Assembly (NCBI GenBank): GCA_009700485.1
Contig: WLLZ01000056.1
Location: 1-10,907 of the forward strand
Source: Actinomycetota bacterium
GTDB taxonomy: Bacteria; Actinomycetota; Actinomycetes; S36-B12
Length of the DNA stretch: 10,907 nucleotides
Reading direction: 5' to 3'
Shown: positions 1-7,181 of the stretch, one piece after another
Numbering within the stretch: the stretch's first letter is position 1
How the letters are laid out: each line of letters opens with the position of its first letter
Translations under genes and position numbers: made by a program
Notes under the pieces: generated by a model
The model's input: only the letters and a program-made list of their open reading frames with translations
The model's database searches: none
Told to the model about the DNA's origin: nothing

Positions 1-1494
1 GATATTCGCGAGACTTTTGGTCGGATGGCCATGAATGACGTAGAAACGGTCGCATTGATTGCTGGCGGCCACACGTTCGGCAAGGCCCACGGAGCCGCTG
101 ACCCTGATAAGTATGTAGGCCCCGAACCAGAAGGCGCCCCACTACAAGAACAAGGGCTCGGCTGGAAGAACAGCTTCGGTACCGGTAGCGGTGCTGACAC
201 CATCTCCAGTGGGCTCGAAGGTGCCTGGACCCCAACACCGACCAAATGGGATAACAGTTACTTCGAAACCCTGTTCGGCTACGAATGGGTGAAAACGACG
301 AGCCCAGCCGGTGCTACCCAGTGGATTCCCACCGATGCCGCTGCAGGAAGTGCGGTTCCCGACGCCCATGACCCTGCCAAGAAGCATGCTCCGGTGATGT
401 TCACTACTGATATCGCGCTCCGGATGGACCCGATCTACGAGCCAATTTCCAGGCGCTTCTTGGAGAACCCGGCGGAGTTGGCTGATGCCTTCGCTCGCGC
501 TTGGTTCAAGCTCACCCACCGCGACATGGGTCCGATCCAACGCTACCTCGGCCCACTCGTTCCGACAGAGGAACTCATCTGGCAGGACCGCATCCCCCAG
601 CTAACCCATGAGCTACTCAGCAAGGAAGATGTAGCAAACATCAAAGCGAAGGTACTAGCTTCAGGCCTTTCAATCTCACAGTTGGTTTCCACCGCGTGGG
701 CCTCCGCTGCTACGTATCGGGGTACCGATAAGCGTGGTGGGGCAAATGGAGCCCGAATTCGCTTGGAGCCACAAAAGGGCTGGGAAGTAAACAACCCCGA
801 TGAGCTCGCCCAAGTATTGAAAACTCTCGAAGCAATTCAACAGGAATTCAATGCAGAGCAAGGTAGCGGAGCCAAGCGCCTTTACCTCGCGGGCCTGATC
901 GTGATCGCTGGCTGCGCAGCCGTTGAGCAAGCGGCAAAGAAGGCTGGCGTCAACATCGAAATTCCTTTCATTCCAGGATTCAGCGATGCAAGTCAAGAGC
1001 AGACAGACGTGGAGTCTTTCGCGGTGCTGGAGCCGACCTACGACGGATTCCGCAATTACCTTGGCAAGGGCCAAAAGATACCGGCCGAGAAACTGCTGGT
1101 TGACCGGGCGAATCTCTTAACCCTCAGTGCCCCGGAAATGACGGTTCTAGTTGGCGGAATGCGGGTACTGAACGCCAACTACAAGCAGTCACAACTTGGG
1201 GTACTAACAAAGACACCCGAGTCATTGACTAATGACTTCTTCGTCAACCTATTGGACATGGAAACCACCTGGGAGCCAACCTCAAAGGATGAGGAGACTT
1301 TCGAAGGCCGCGATCGCAAAACCGGTGAACTCAAGTGGACCGGCTCGCGCGTTGATCTGGTCTTCGGCTCCAACTCGCAACTACGTGCGCTCTCGGAGGT
1401 CTACGCGAGTGCGGACGCTAAGGAGAAGTTCGTGCAAGATTTCGCGGCTGCATGGTCCAAGGTCATGCATCTTGGACGTTTTGATCTCGCCTGA
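1..1494 (+). CDS. katG: Catalase-peroxidase KatG, C-terminal part (5' end outside window)
   Basis: This is a bifunctional haem enzyme that breaks down hydrogen peroxide by catalase and peroxidase reactions in the cytoplasm. The frame is open from base 1, so the ATG at 25 is internal and not the start. About 497 residues of a protein usually near 740 are present, beginning at about residue 247 in M. tuberculosis numbering. The proximal haem ligand His270 lies in GGHTFGKAHG. Met255 of the Met-Tyr-Trp adduct is the first Met of RMAMND, and its Tyr and Trp partners lie upstream of the window. Ser315 (in ISSGLE) and Trp321 are conserved, as is the YRGTDKRGGANG stretch that should carry the mobile arginine. 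The C-terminal domain continues through SQEQTDVESFAVLEP, LSAPEMTVLVGG and WTGSRVDLVFGSNSQLRAL to the family's usual end (RFDLA). Nothing is broken in the visible part. A strong terminator follows directly, so katG is probably the last gene of its transcript. Family assignment is essentially certain. Confidence 0.98.
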   Translation, partial: DIRETFGRMAMNDVETVALIAGGHTFGKAHGAADPDKYVGPEPEGAPLQEQGLGWKNSFGTGSGADTISSGLEGAWTPTPTKWDNSYFETLFGYEWVKTTSPAGATQWIPTDAAAGSAVPDAHDPAKKHAPVMFTTDIALRMDPIYEPISRRFLENPAELADAFARAWFKLTHRDMGPIQRYLGPLVPTEELIWQDRIPQLTHELLSKEDVANIKAKVLASGLSISQLVSTAWASAATYRGTDKRGGANGARIRLEPQKGWEVNNPDELAQVLKTLEAIQQEFNAEQGSGAKRLYLAGLIVIAGCAAVEQAAKKAGVNIEIPFIPGFSDASQEQTDVESFAVLEPTYDGFRNYLGKGQKIPAEKLLVDRANLLTLSAPEMTVLVGGMRVLNANYKQSQLGVLTKTPESLTNDFFVNLLDMETTWEPTSKDEETFEGRDRKTGELKWTGSRVDLVFGSNSQLRALSEVYASADAKEKFVQDFAAAWSKVMHLGRFDLA

Positions 1495-1519
1495 ATCCTA
1501 GCGTCGCAAACGTTTACCG

Positions 1520-1571
1520 TTGCGCACCTAACTTTCACTCTAACCGTGGAAGTTAGGTGCGCAATTTATTT
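1520..1571 (+). terminator. Rho-independent terminator of katG
   Basis: A perfect 15-bp stem pairs 1520-1534 (TTGCGCACCTAACTT) with 1550-1564. The 15-base loop is followed on the plus strand by the T-rich TTTATTT. It begins 25 bases after the katG stop. The reverse direction has no T tract, so it should act mainly on katG transcripts. Confidence 0.9.
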
Positions 1572-1883
1572 ACCGCCCAGGTGCCTAAAATTTGTTACGT
1601 TGGGTGCGTGGTTATGATTTTTTTTTGGCTCGGATGCAGCTGACCTAAGTGGGTTGGTGGATCCATCTGGAAATGAAACGAAGTGCGCGCAGGAATCTGG
1701 AATTGCAACAGCCGGAGAAAGTGCTTGATACCTCAATCGGGCTTAATTGCTTTCACCTTGACGTTTACCCGGCCCGGAAGTCTTGATTCGATATGTGAAG
1801 CTGGCCTTTGGCGAAGGCGCTGGACGGAATCCAAACACCTATTAAGTGCCACTCGAATATTGCAAAATATGCAACCGTGCTAC
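1572..1883. other. Gene-poor intergenic stretch between convergent katG and the AOC-like gene
   Basis: I see no convincing gene in these 312 bases. An 85-codon plus-strand frame (1683-1940) has no ribosome binding site and no family resemblance, and it runs into the antisense of the next gene. A run of nine T lies at 1618-1626 without a clear hairpin before it. A short inverted repeat, TTGCA/TGCAA, lies at 1860-1874, just beyond the stop of the minus-strand gene. No tRNA-like or other RNA structure was recognised. Confidence 0.5.
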
Positions 1884-2378
1884 CTAGCCGAGGCGGACTT
1901 TGAACACGTGCGTCCAACCATTAGCCCCGAGATTCGTTGACACCACCTGGCCGCGGGCACCGTCATAGATTCCGGATCCGCCGATTACCGGTCGGATGGT
2001 CTTGGCACCTGGCGCGATGGTCGCTCCTGCCGGTGGGTAAAGGGAGATACCCCCCACCACCATTTGATTATCTTCAGTACCGAATACGAAAGTTAAGTTG
2101 GAAGCGCGTAGCTCTTGGCCATCAGCCATCGCGGCGCTAAATGTCGTGAGGGTGCCAGTTAGGTACTGACCATCAGCCGCTTTGCCATTCACCGCAATCG
2201 GAATGAAGAAAGTGCGCACCGTACCGATACCCGAGCCACTCACCGCAATTGGTGTAACCGCTTGGTGATAAACCTTGACGACTGTCACCCGGGCAGAGGG
2301 TGCAGCCTGCGCGGGCATAACAACGAAAAGTGCTGCTAGGGAAGCAACCACTACGGCGACGGGGCGCGAAATCCACAT
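1884..2378 (-). CDS. Secreted allene-oxide-cyclase/dirigent-like barrel protein
   Basis: A 164-residue protein with an N-terminal signal peptide: a hydrophobic stretch over residues 6-22 and an AQA-AP-type cleavage site near residue 25. The mature part resembles the allene-oxide-cyclase-like/dirigent beta-barrel family of actinobacteria. It shows YLTGTLTTF, then a strand-rich middle, then GGSGIYDGARGQVVSTNLG and a final WTHVFKVRLG. The glycine-rich GGSGIYDGARG is the family's most recognisable stretch. The molecular role of bacterial members is not established, so I infer only an exported small-barrel protein that may bind or shape a hydrophobic ligand. The ATG at 2378 is chosen because it starts the signal peptide directly. 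No good Shine-Dalgarno precedes it; AAAGGA lies about 18 bases upstream. It is convergent with katG and probably a single-gene unit. Confidence 0.75.
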   Translation of the reverse strand: MWISRPVAVVVASLAALFVVMPAQAAPSARVTVVKVYHQAVTPIAVSGSGIGTVRTFFIPIAVNGKAADGQYLTGTLTTFSAAMADGQELRASNLTFVFGTEDNQMVVGGISLYPPAGATIAPGAKTIRPVIGGSGIYDGARGQVVSTNLGANGWTHVFKVRLG

Positions 2379-2400
2379 CTCAGCAAACTAGCATCCTTTG

Positions 2401-2416
2401 CCCCTGAGCGCAGGGG
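2401..2416 (-). promoter_or_regulatory. Small hairpin in the leader of the AOC-like gene
   Basis: CCCCTG and CAGGGG pair around a 4-base loop, 23 bases upstream of the start of the minus-strand secreted-protein gene. A minus-strand TTGACA lies further upstream (2476-2471), but no matching -10 box is visible at normal spacing. The rest of 2379-2533 holds nothing else recognisable. A role in transcription or in the mRNA leader is only a guess. Confidence 0.3.
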
Positions 2417-2533
2417 ACTCACCGGGCGCCTGCCCCACCATCCCACCATTGGGCTAACAGACCCTGGTGGTGTCAATGATTCGTAAGGAGCAATAACCCC
2501 AGAGCCAAGCAATCTTAACTTCGGAATCGCAAC

Positions 2534-3106
2534 CTATTTACCTGGTAATTCAGCGAGTCTGGCCGCCGCCATATCGCGCAGCAGTTTCACGTCAGCTTTC
2601 CAATCCACCGGGACTTTAAAAGTTTTCTTATTGGTGTCATAGGAGGCCAACCGCGGCAAAAACTGCTGCAGCACCTCACTACTAATTGGGGCCAGCAGAA
2701 TATGTTTCGTGTGAACAGATAATCCAAATATGTACTGGCCATCGAACTTCAACATAGGTTGATTCCAGGCGATCACTAGTTCCATTTTCGGGTACTTGGT
2801 GGTGATCGCCTTGAAGATACTCGTCACCGTCGCGCACTTGGTGGCATCAAATGGCGCCAAGTACTCCTCGATTGAGTTACATCTACGAGCACTCTTTGAG
2901 CCGCGTGAATACAGCACGAGCGCATTGGCATGGGCTTGACTGAATCCGTGATTCTCTCTTAGGTATGCGATCTGTTCTGGATACTTCCAGTCAGCGATCT
3001 CCTTCATCTGGTCAAACCAATAGGTCATTGGCAGACCGTGTTTCTTCACAATGGCCGGGAAGTAGGACACGCGATCGGGATTGGTACTAGCCACGAGGCT
3101 TAACAT
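2534..3106 (-). CDS. DUF4287 + DUF1801 (YdhG/CyaY-like fold) two-domain protein
   Basis: A 190-residue cytosolic protein without a signal peptide or membrane segment. Residues about 10-70 are a DUF4287 domain: SYFPAIVKKHG, then YWFDQMKEIADWKYPEQIAYL, then ENHGFSQAHANALVLYSRGS. Residues about 85-185 are a DUF1801 domain of the YdhG/frataxin-like fold, with IAWNQPMLKFDGQYIFGLSVH and HILLAPISSEVLQQFLPRL. This two-domain order is common in actinobacteria. DUF1801 relatives include a proposed iron-chaperone-like protein in Bacillus, but no activity can be read from this sequence. The ATG at 3106 has no Shine-Dalgarno, so translation may be leaderless or weak. The gene lies downstream of the secreted-protein gene on the same strand, separated by a strong hairpin, so it is probably transcribed separately. 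A partial second copy of its first 49 codons lies at 4275-4425. Confidence 0.85.
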   Translation of the reverse strand: MLSLVASTNPDRVSYFPAIVKKHGLPMTYWFDQMKEIADWKYPEQIAYLRENHGFSQAHANALVLYSRGSKSARRCNSIEEYLAPFDATKCATVTSIFKAITTKYPKMELVIAWNQPMLKFDGQYIFGLSVHTKHILLAPISSEVLQQFLPRLASYDTNKKTFKVPVDWKADVKLLRDMAAARLAELPGK

Positions 3107-3154
3107 ACTGGAGTTGCAAGTAGGTCACTTATCTACGAGTGAATTTACGTGGCA

Positions 3155-3194
3155 ACCTCAAGGCCCCACCCATAAATGGGTGGGGCCTTGAGGT
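3155..3194 (-). terminator. Strong hairpin terminator between two minus-strand genes
   Basis: A perfect 18-bp inverted repeat pairs 3155-3172 with 3177-3194 around a TAAA loop. The core of the stem is GGCCCCACCCA. It begins 15 bases downstream of the stop of the secreted-protein gene and should end its transcript. There is no real T tract on either side, as is common for actinobacterial terminators. Confidence 0.85.
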
Positions 3195-3209
3195 GAAGAA
3201 ATGCTACGG

Positions 3210-3980
3210 CTAGTTGGACTTGCGATGTGCCGCTGGATTTATCTGAAACGTATTTCGGAAAGAGTCATTAACAATCTGGGTTGTCCCGGCCGCCGTAAGA
3301 GTCAGATCCTTTTTTAGGGTCCGAGCCCGGTAGTGCCAGCCTTTGGGAAGGTTATCCAGAGGACCGATCTTTGAAAGATTTTTTAGCGTTATCTTTGGCC
3401 CGAACTGTGTGGAATAGGACTGCATTACGTATACGTTGCCCTGAGGGTCACTAAGTTCATAAACCTTGCGACCAGCCTTGAAGACGTAAGTCGTATTTCG
3501 CTGAACTGTGCTAACTGTGTAGGTATCTGTTCCGATGGCAGACTGCCCGGCCGGGATGACGAGCAACGCTTTAAGCCCGAATTCAACCCCGTTGACCGTT
3601 AACGTGTCAGTCGAGGAAGTTGTTCCACCGTTCGACTGGATGGAGTCCATCACCCAATGGCGTCGGCCATTGATTGTGGCGGAAGTTGCGCCCCCATACG
3701 CCGCGTTATAGGCATCGACGATGTTCTGCTCAGTGATTGTCGACCAAGCGTCACTCGGGCAGGTGTTGAAGCCAAGAGTGTTGAATACGTGCTCTGTAGT
3801 AACGCCATTGGCCACTGTGTCCGGGATGATCTCGCAATAAGGGTAGTCGCGAACCTCTGAGGGCACGCTCCCAGATGGCGTCGCCGCGTTGGCCGGTGCA
3901 ATGCATAACACCCCTCCAGCAGCTAATGCACCCAAACTTACTAACGATCTAGTGAAATAACTTCTCTTAGCGTTTCTCAT
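3210..3980 (-). CDS. Secreted conserved protein of unknown function
   Basis: A 256-residue protein that starts with a signal peptide: basic MRNAKRSYFTR, a hydrophobic core over about residues 13-29, and ANA-AT cleavage near residue 33. The mature protein has VRDYPYCEIIP near its start, a GRRHWVMDSIQS stretch, VYELSDPQGNVYVMQSYS, and a C-terminal block with LPKGWHYRARTL and VNDSFRNTFQ. This pattern resembles a widespread family of exported hypothetical proteins of about 250-280 residues, but I know no function for it. Two cysteines (in YPYCE and NTCPS) could form a disulfide after export. The start is well supported: GAGGAG (3990-3985) sits 4 bases before the ATG on the minus strand. The sequence directly upstream is the MFS/DUF4287 gene scar, so its promoter must lie in or next to that scar. 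A minus-strand TTGACA at 4058-4053 is the best -35 candidate but has no convincing -10. Confidence 0.8.
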   Translation of the reverse strand: MRNAKRSYFTRSLVSLGALAAGGVLCIAPANAATPSGSVPSEVRDYPYCEIIPDTVANGVTTEHVFNTLGFNTCPSDAWSTITEQNIVDAYNAAYGGATSATINGRRHWVMDSIQSNGGTTSSTDTLTVNGVEFGLKALLVIPAGQSAIGTDTYTVSTVQRNTTYVFKAGRKVYELSDPQGNVYVMQSYSTQFGPKITLKNLSKIGPLDNLPKGWHYRARTLKKDLTLTAAGTTQIVNDSFRNTFQINPAAHRKSN

Positions 3981-4090
3981 GAGGCTCCTCGGTCATGTTC
4001 AAGGGTACTATTGGGGGGCTTAAAATCTGGACGTACCTAACGCTAGTCCTCTTGTCAATGGCCATTTCGATGTCGACATTGGTGCCCACT

Positions 4091-4274
4091 AAGCATACCG
4101 CCGTATTGGCTCTGAAACCTGCAATTAATGATTCCTCGTGCAAGGTTTCGACGGGATAGGAACTGGAGTACGTGGAATAGACGTTTAGTTTGTCCATGCA
4201 TGACGGCGCACTGACGATTTCGGTCGTGATGTTCTTAGCTTCCTGCTCACCCGCGCCTGCAGAAGTAAGTCCAA
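4091..4274 (-). pseudogene. Remnant of an MFS transporter gene (C-terminal segment only)
   Basis: These 184 bases align without gaps to 5337-5520 of the intact MFS gene, with about 20 mismatches by hand count (about 89% identity). They encode the same stretch, about residues 435-495 of the transporter, including AGAGEQEAKNITTEIVSAP, LNVYSTYSSSYP and SLIAGFRANTAV. Only about 4 of the roughly 60 codons change the residue. Similarity ends abruptly on both sides: at 4274 the sequence switches to the DUF4287 fragment, and before 4091 to unrelated DNA. The surrounding frame, open from an internal ATG at 4305 to 3967, contains this piece and runs 14 bases into the next gene. It starts out of frame inside the DUF4287 piece, so I regard it as non-functional. 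The remnant corresponds to the outer loop before the last membrane segment. Confidence 0.85.
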
Positions 4275-4425
4275 TAGGTAGGCGATCTGTTCCGCATACT
4301 TCCAATCAGCTATTTCCTTCATCTGGTCAAACCAATAGGACATTGGCAGACCGTGTTTCTTCACAATGGCCGGGAAGTAGGACGCCCGGTCGGGATTGCT
4401 GCTGGCCACGGCCACTAACTTACTG
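4275..4425 (-). pseudogene. Remnant of a DUF4287 gene (first 49 codons)
   Basis: These 151 bases align without gaps to 2960-3110, the 5' end of the intact DUF4287-DUF1801 gene, with about 19 mismatches by hand count (about 87%). The encoded piece, NPDRASYFPAIVKKHGLPMS followed by YWFDQMKEIADWKYAEQIAYL, differs from the intact protein at only about 4 of 42 residues. The intact start codon ATG reads AAG here (CAGTAAGTTA against CAGTATGTTA). A GTG at 4415 would leave a 76-codon frame, but it changes to unrelated residues where the MFS remnant begins. The join at 4274/4275 is base to base and out of frame, so no sensible fusion protein results. Confidence 0.85.
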
Positions 4426-4466
4426 TGACCGAGGTCGGGGTCGCGGCATGAAACCCGGAGGGCCTA

Positions 4467-4477
4467 GCATCCGAGCG
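4467..4477 (+). repeat. Shared leader element, copy 1 (before the TauE-like gene)
   Basis: GCATCCGAGCG occurs here, ending on the first base of the TauE GTG start, and again at 7852-7862 just before the tautomerase start. In both places TAGCC follows within about 15 bases. Its position before two plus-strand genes, one of them preceded by a TauE remnant, suggests common descent rather than chance. No function is known. Confidence 0.45.
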
Positions 4478-5202
4478 TGGAGTTAGCCGGCATCGCCATC
4501 ATCGAGGGTGCAATTTTCCTTGGCGCGGTCGTGCAGGGTTCCAGTGGGCTCGGCTTCAATCTCACTGCCGCCCCCATCGTCAACTCCATAATGCCAGGGC
4601 CCTCATCGGTCGGCCTTATCAACTTGTTTGCACTGCTTCAGAACAGTTGGCTCCTCACCAAAGAGCGCGGTCGCATCCACTGGGACAGTTTTCGAATCCT
4701 CGGGCCGAGCCTGACATTTGGGGTCCTCATTGGATTTGCGATGGTCAAGCTCATACCCGATGCAGTGATGCCGATTCTCATTGCACTGTCAGCCCTGGCC
4801 TCACTCATCACCCTCGCAGTCTGGCGATCTGGTTCTGGCCCGGTCTCCGGTGTTGTCGCCGGTGTCTGGAGCGGTGCGATCAACACCTACGCGGGCGTTG
4901 GTGGCCCGCCCGTCGCCTCCTACCTCATCAACCAAGGCTGGTCGCATGGTGATTTCTTGCGCACCTTGCAATTGGTTTTCATCGGCATCGATATCGTGAG
5001 CCTGCCCATCCTCGGGTTGCCCTCCCTGCCGTGGTGGTTTTATGCCGTCGGCGTCGGTTGCCTAATGCTTGGCACCCGAGCCGGATCACTTTTGCGCGGG
5101 CGACTTTCGCAGCAGCAGGCCCTCCGGTTGTCACGAACGGTGATCGCTGTCGCCGCCCTCGCATCACTCACCTACTCGACCATCACACTGTTGGGCCGGT
5201 AG
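4477..5202 (+). CDS. TauE/SafE-family membrane permease
   Basis: A 241-residue, strongly hydrophobic protein with about eight predicted membrane segments, the usual size and layout of the TauE/SafE family. Known members are proposed to export sulfite, sulfoacetate or other organic anions, but the substrate here cannot be told. The two repeats of the fold are visible: GAVVQGSSGLGFNLTAAPI in the first half and GAINTYAGVGGPPVASYL in the second. Other segments include LTFGVLIGFAMVKLI, AVMPILIALSALASLITLAVW and a last helix from RTVIAVAAL. The GTG at 4477 is the first possible start, because an in-frame TAG lies at 4465. The nearest purine-rich site, GGAGGG at 4457-4462, is 14 bases away, longer than ideal. 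The MFS gene converges on it with only 19 bases between the stops. A deleted second copy lies at 7721-7825. Confidence 0.88.
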   Translation: MELAGIAIIEGAIFLGAVVQGSSGLGFNLTAAPIVNSIMPGPSSVGLINLFALLQNSWLLTKERGRIHWDSFRILGPSLTFGVLIGFAMVKLIPDAVMPILIALSALASLITLAVWRSGSGPVSGVVAGVWSGAINTYAGVGGPPVASYLINQGWSHGDFLRTLQLVFIGIDIVSLPILGLPSLPWWFYAVGVGCLMLGTRAGSLLRGRLSQQQALRLSRTVIAVAALASLTYSTITLLGR

Positions 5203-5221
5203 GACCAAGAAGCACCGCCAT

Positions 5222-6823
5222 CTACTTCTCTGGCTCGGCAATCACTCCGTGAGTGTCTGCCATCACAAGAGCTTTCATCTTTACCTGCCGGCGCAAGAGG
5301 TGCCAGATGATCAGGGCTGACACAATTGCGCTAAACAAGCCCACCGCCGTATTGGCCCTGAAACCCGCGATGAGTGACTCTTGGTGCAAGGTTTCTATGG
5401 GATAGGAACTGGAGTACGTGGAATAGACGTTTAGTTGGTCCATGCTTGACGGTGCACTAACTATTTCGGTCGTGATGTTCTTAGCTTCCTGCTCACCCGC
5501 ACCGGCAGAAGTTAGTCCAAGCAGTAAGTCAACCTTGATTACCAGAAAAGTGAACGTTGAAACAAAAATTGTCCCGAGTATTGCTCCAAAGTTACCCGCA
5601 GCCGATTTGTATGCGCTCCTGCTTCCGGAGCCACTCGGGGTGGCACCACTCATAATCACACTCGCAATGGTGGCGGTAAAAGCCGAATTGCACAGCCCGA
5701 ATACTGCAACCAGTACACACACCACCCACACCGGTTGATCTGGCTGAACCAACAAGAGGAAACACAACCCGACCCCTTGCAGCCCTAATGCAACTAAGCC
5801 AGCAACGTATGCTGAAAACCGGCGCATGACATAGCGGGCCAATACCACCGTGCCGAGCACGGCCATCGCATTTACCGGCACCATCACCCTTGAGGTTTCG
5901 GTCAGTGAGAGTTGGTAGACATACTGGAAGCCCACCGTGATCCAGAAGAACGAAGTGGTTATCGCCACAAGGGCAGCTACTACGAGGAGCAGCCTCGTCT
6001 CTTTGTCCTTCACTGGCGCAAGTGAGAGCCCTGGAGACGTTGACCGACGGTAGACGATTACGAGAACAAGACCGGCGACGACAGCTCCCAGCGCTTGAAC
6101 GGTCATTTTGGGGCTAAGGAGATCACTCCAATTAATTGAGCCGAGGGCCCCCAGCGCTAGTGCGAGCATGATCCCGGCCAAGAATCCTGTGGCAAGTTCG
6201 GGCCTACCAAGTTCGTCTGCCGTAGAAAGGGCTGGTGCCAGTCTCAGGCAAAGGAGTAGTGCAAACCCAATGGCAGCCCAAAGCAAAGGCACGATTCGCC
6301 AGTTTCCGTTGTCAACCACGAAACCAGTCAGCAGGGGGAAGATGATGAAAACGCATGGACCAACCGCGCCCAAGATCGCGAATGCAGATGCCCGTTGCCC
6401 CTTGTCCACGACATAGGCGTTAATCGCGCTGACGCCGATCACGGCCATAGAGCCAAGCGCGGCACCCAAGAGGGCATATCCGATCGATAGCACCACAATG
6501 TTCACCGCGGCAGCGATTGCAAGTGAACCAAGCGTGAAACAAATTGCCACAATCAGAACGGACTTGCGATAGCCAAGCCATGATGGAATCTGACCTGCAA
6601 TGAATACCATTACCAAGGCGGACAATGACTTGAGCGTCTGCACATTAGTGAAGTCATCCGTGGTTAAGTTCAAGTCACTGCAGATGGCATCGACAAGGTA
6701 GGCATTGCCCACGGCAGGAACCAAGGCGGCGCCGACCATCAACCAGCCAAGAAGAGGAGGACCAATCCACCAGGTAGGGCGCGCAGTTGAGGTGCGTTCT
6801 CCCCTCAAGGGCTTTCTCCCCAC
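5222..6823 (-). CDS. Major facilitator superfamily transporter, 14-TM (DHA2-like)
   Basis: An inner-membrane transporter of up to 533 residues, with hydrophobicity and length fitting the 14-helix DHA2 (EmrB/QacA-like) drug:proton antiporter group. An MFS motif A variant, GQIPSWLGYRKSVL, lies between helices 2 and 3. A motif-C-like GAVGPCVFIIFPLLTGFVV followed by NWR lies around helix 5. A hydrophilic outer loop (GAGEQEAKNITTEIVSAPSS to SLIAGFRANTAV) precedes the last helix, which is followed by a short charged tail. The substrate is unknown; drug, dye or metabolite export is typical. The GTG at 6823 gives the longest frame but has no good binding site. The TTG at 6808, five codons later, has GGGGAG at ideal spacing and may be the real start, giving 528 residues. 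The segment of about residues 435-495 is duplicated in the remnant at 4091-4274. Confidence 0.88.
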   Translation of the reverse strand: MGRKPLRGERTSTARPTWWIGPPLLGWLMVGAALVPAVGNAYLVDAICSDLNLTTDDFTNVQTLKSLSALVMVFIAGQIPSWLGYRKSVLIVAICFTLGSLAIAAAVNIVVLSIGYALLGAALGSMAVIGVSAINAYVVDKGQRASAFAILGAVGPCVFIIFPLLTGFVVDNGNWRIVPLLWAAIGFALLLCLRLAPALSTADELGRPELATGFLAGIMLALALGALGSINWSDLLSPKMTVQALGAVVAGLVLVIVYRRSTSPGLSLAPVKDKETRLLLVVAALVAITTSFFWITVGFQYVYQLSLTETSRVMVPVNAMAVLGTVVLARYVMRRFSAYVAGLVALGLQGVGLCFLLLVQPDQPVWVVCVLVAVFGLCNSAFTATIASVIMSGATPSGSGSRSAYKSAAGNFGAILGTIFVSTFTFLVIKVDLLLGLTSAGAGEQEAKNITTEIVSAPSSMDQLNVYSTYSSSYPIETLHQESLIAGFRANTAVGLFSAIVSALIIWHLLRRQVKMKALVMADTHGVIAEPEK

Positions 6824-7156
6824 CTGTTATCAGCAATTAAGCCGGGCTCCGCAGCCTATGGGCTCATCATCGACCAAAAGGGCCGACCTCCAGATCTGCC
6901 CTACCCGACTGCGATAACGGCAGTTTCGCCCTGGCCGGTGCGTGAGATCTTAGGTGGCTGCGGTCGAGTCATAATTGGCGCGACGTCCAGTGATAGCAAC
7001 GATTTTGGGGGCCACGGGCCCCGGATCAGGGGCCGCCAGAAGCTAGCAGCGACCCCGGCGTTAGGTTTCTGACCCTCCATAGGCAACACTTAAGCCTAGG
7101 TCAGGCATGTCAGCGCTAAATCCCAATGAGGACACAGGCACGATACGGCTTCACCG
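6824..7156. other. Intergenic region between divergent MFS and cold-shock genes
   Basis: These 333 bases should hold the promoters of the MFS gene (leftward) and the cold-shock gene (rightward). I cannot point to a convincing -35/-10 pair for either. A small GC-rich hairpin, GGCCCC/GGGGCC, lies at 7017-7034. A 62-codon minus-strand frame (6901-7089) shows no family resemblance and no binding site, so I do not call it a gene. Confidence 0.45.
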
Positions 7157-7181
7157 CGTGACAGACAGGTCGTCTATCACG
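7157..7181 (+). promoter_or_regulatory. Leader hairpin before the cold-shock gene
   Basis: Bases 7157-7166 pair with 7172-7181 (CGTGACAGAC against GTCTATCACG, one mismatch) around a 5-base loop. The hairpin ends 9 bases before the AAGGAG ribosome binding site at 7191-7196. Structured leaders that change with temperature are known in cspA-type mRNAs. A regulatory role here is an inference. Confidence 0.35.

Noticed and set aside
1683..1940. 85-codon plus-strand frame after katG
   Set aside because: It has no ribosome binding site or recognisable family and it overlaps the 3' end of the antisense AOC-like gene.
2379..2480. A riboswitch upstream of the AOC-like gene
   Set aside because: GC-rich repeats and a hairpin are present, but I could not match the conserved core of any riboswitch class I know.
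4185..4415. A DUF4287-MFS fusion protein
   Set aside because: The two remnants are in different reading frames at the join, so a single frame covers only one of them as meaningful sequence.
6901..7089. 62-codon minus-strand frame between MFS and csp
   Set aside because: Its composition is unlike a folded protein, with no binding site and no resemblance to a family; it is probably chance in GC-rich intergenic DNA.
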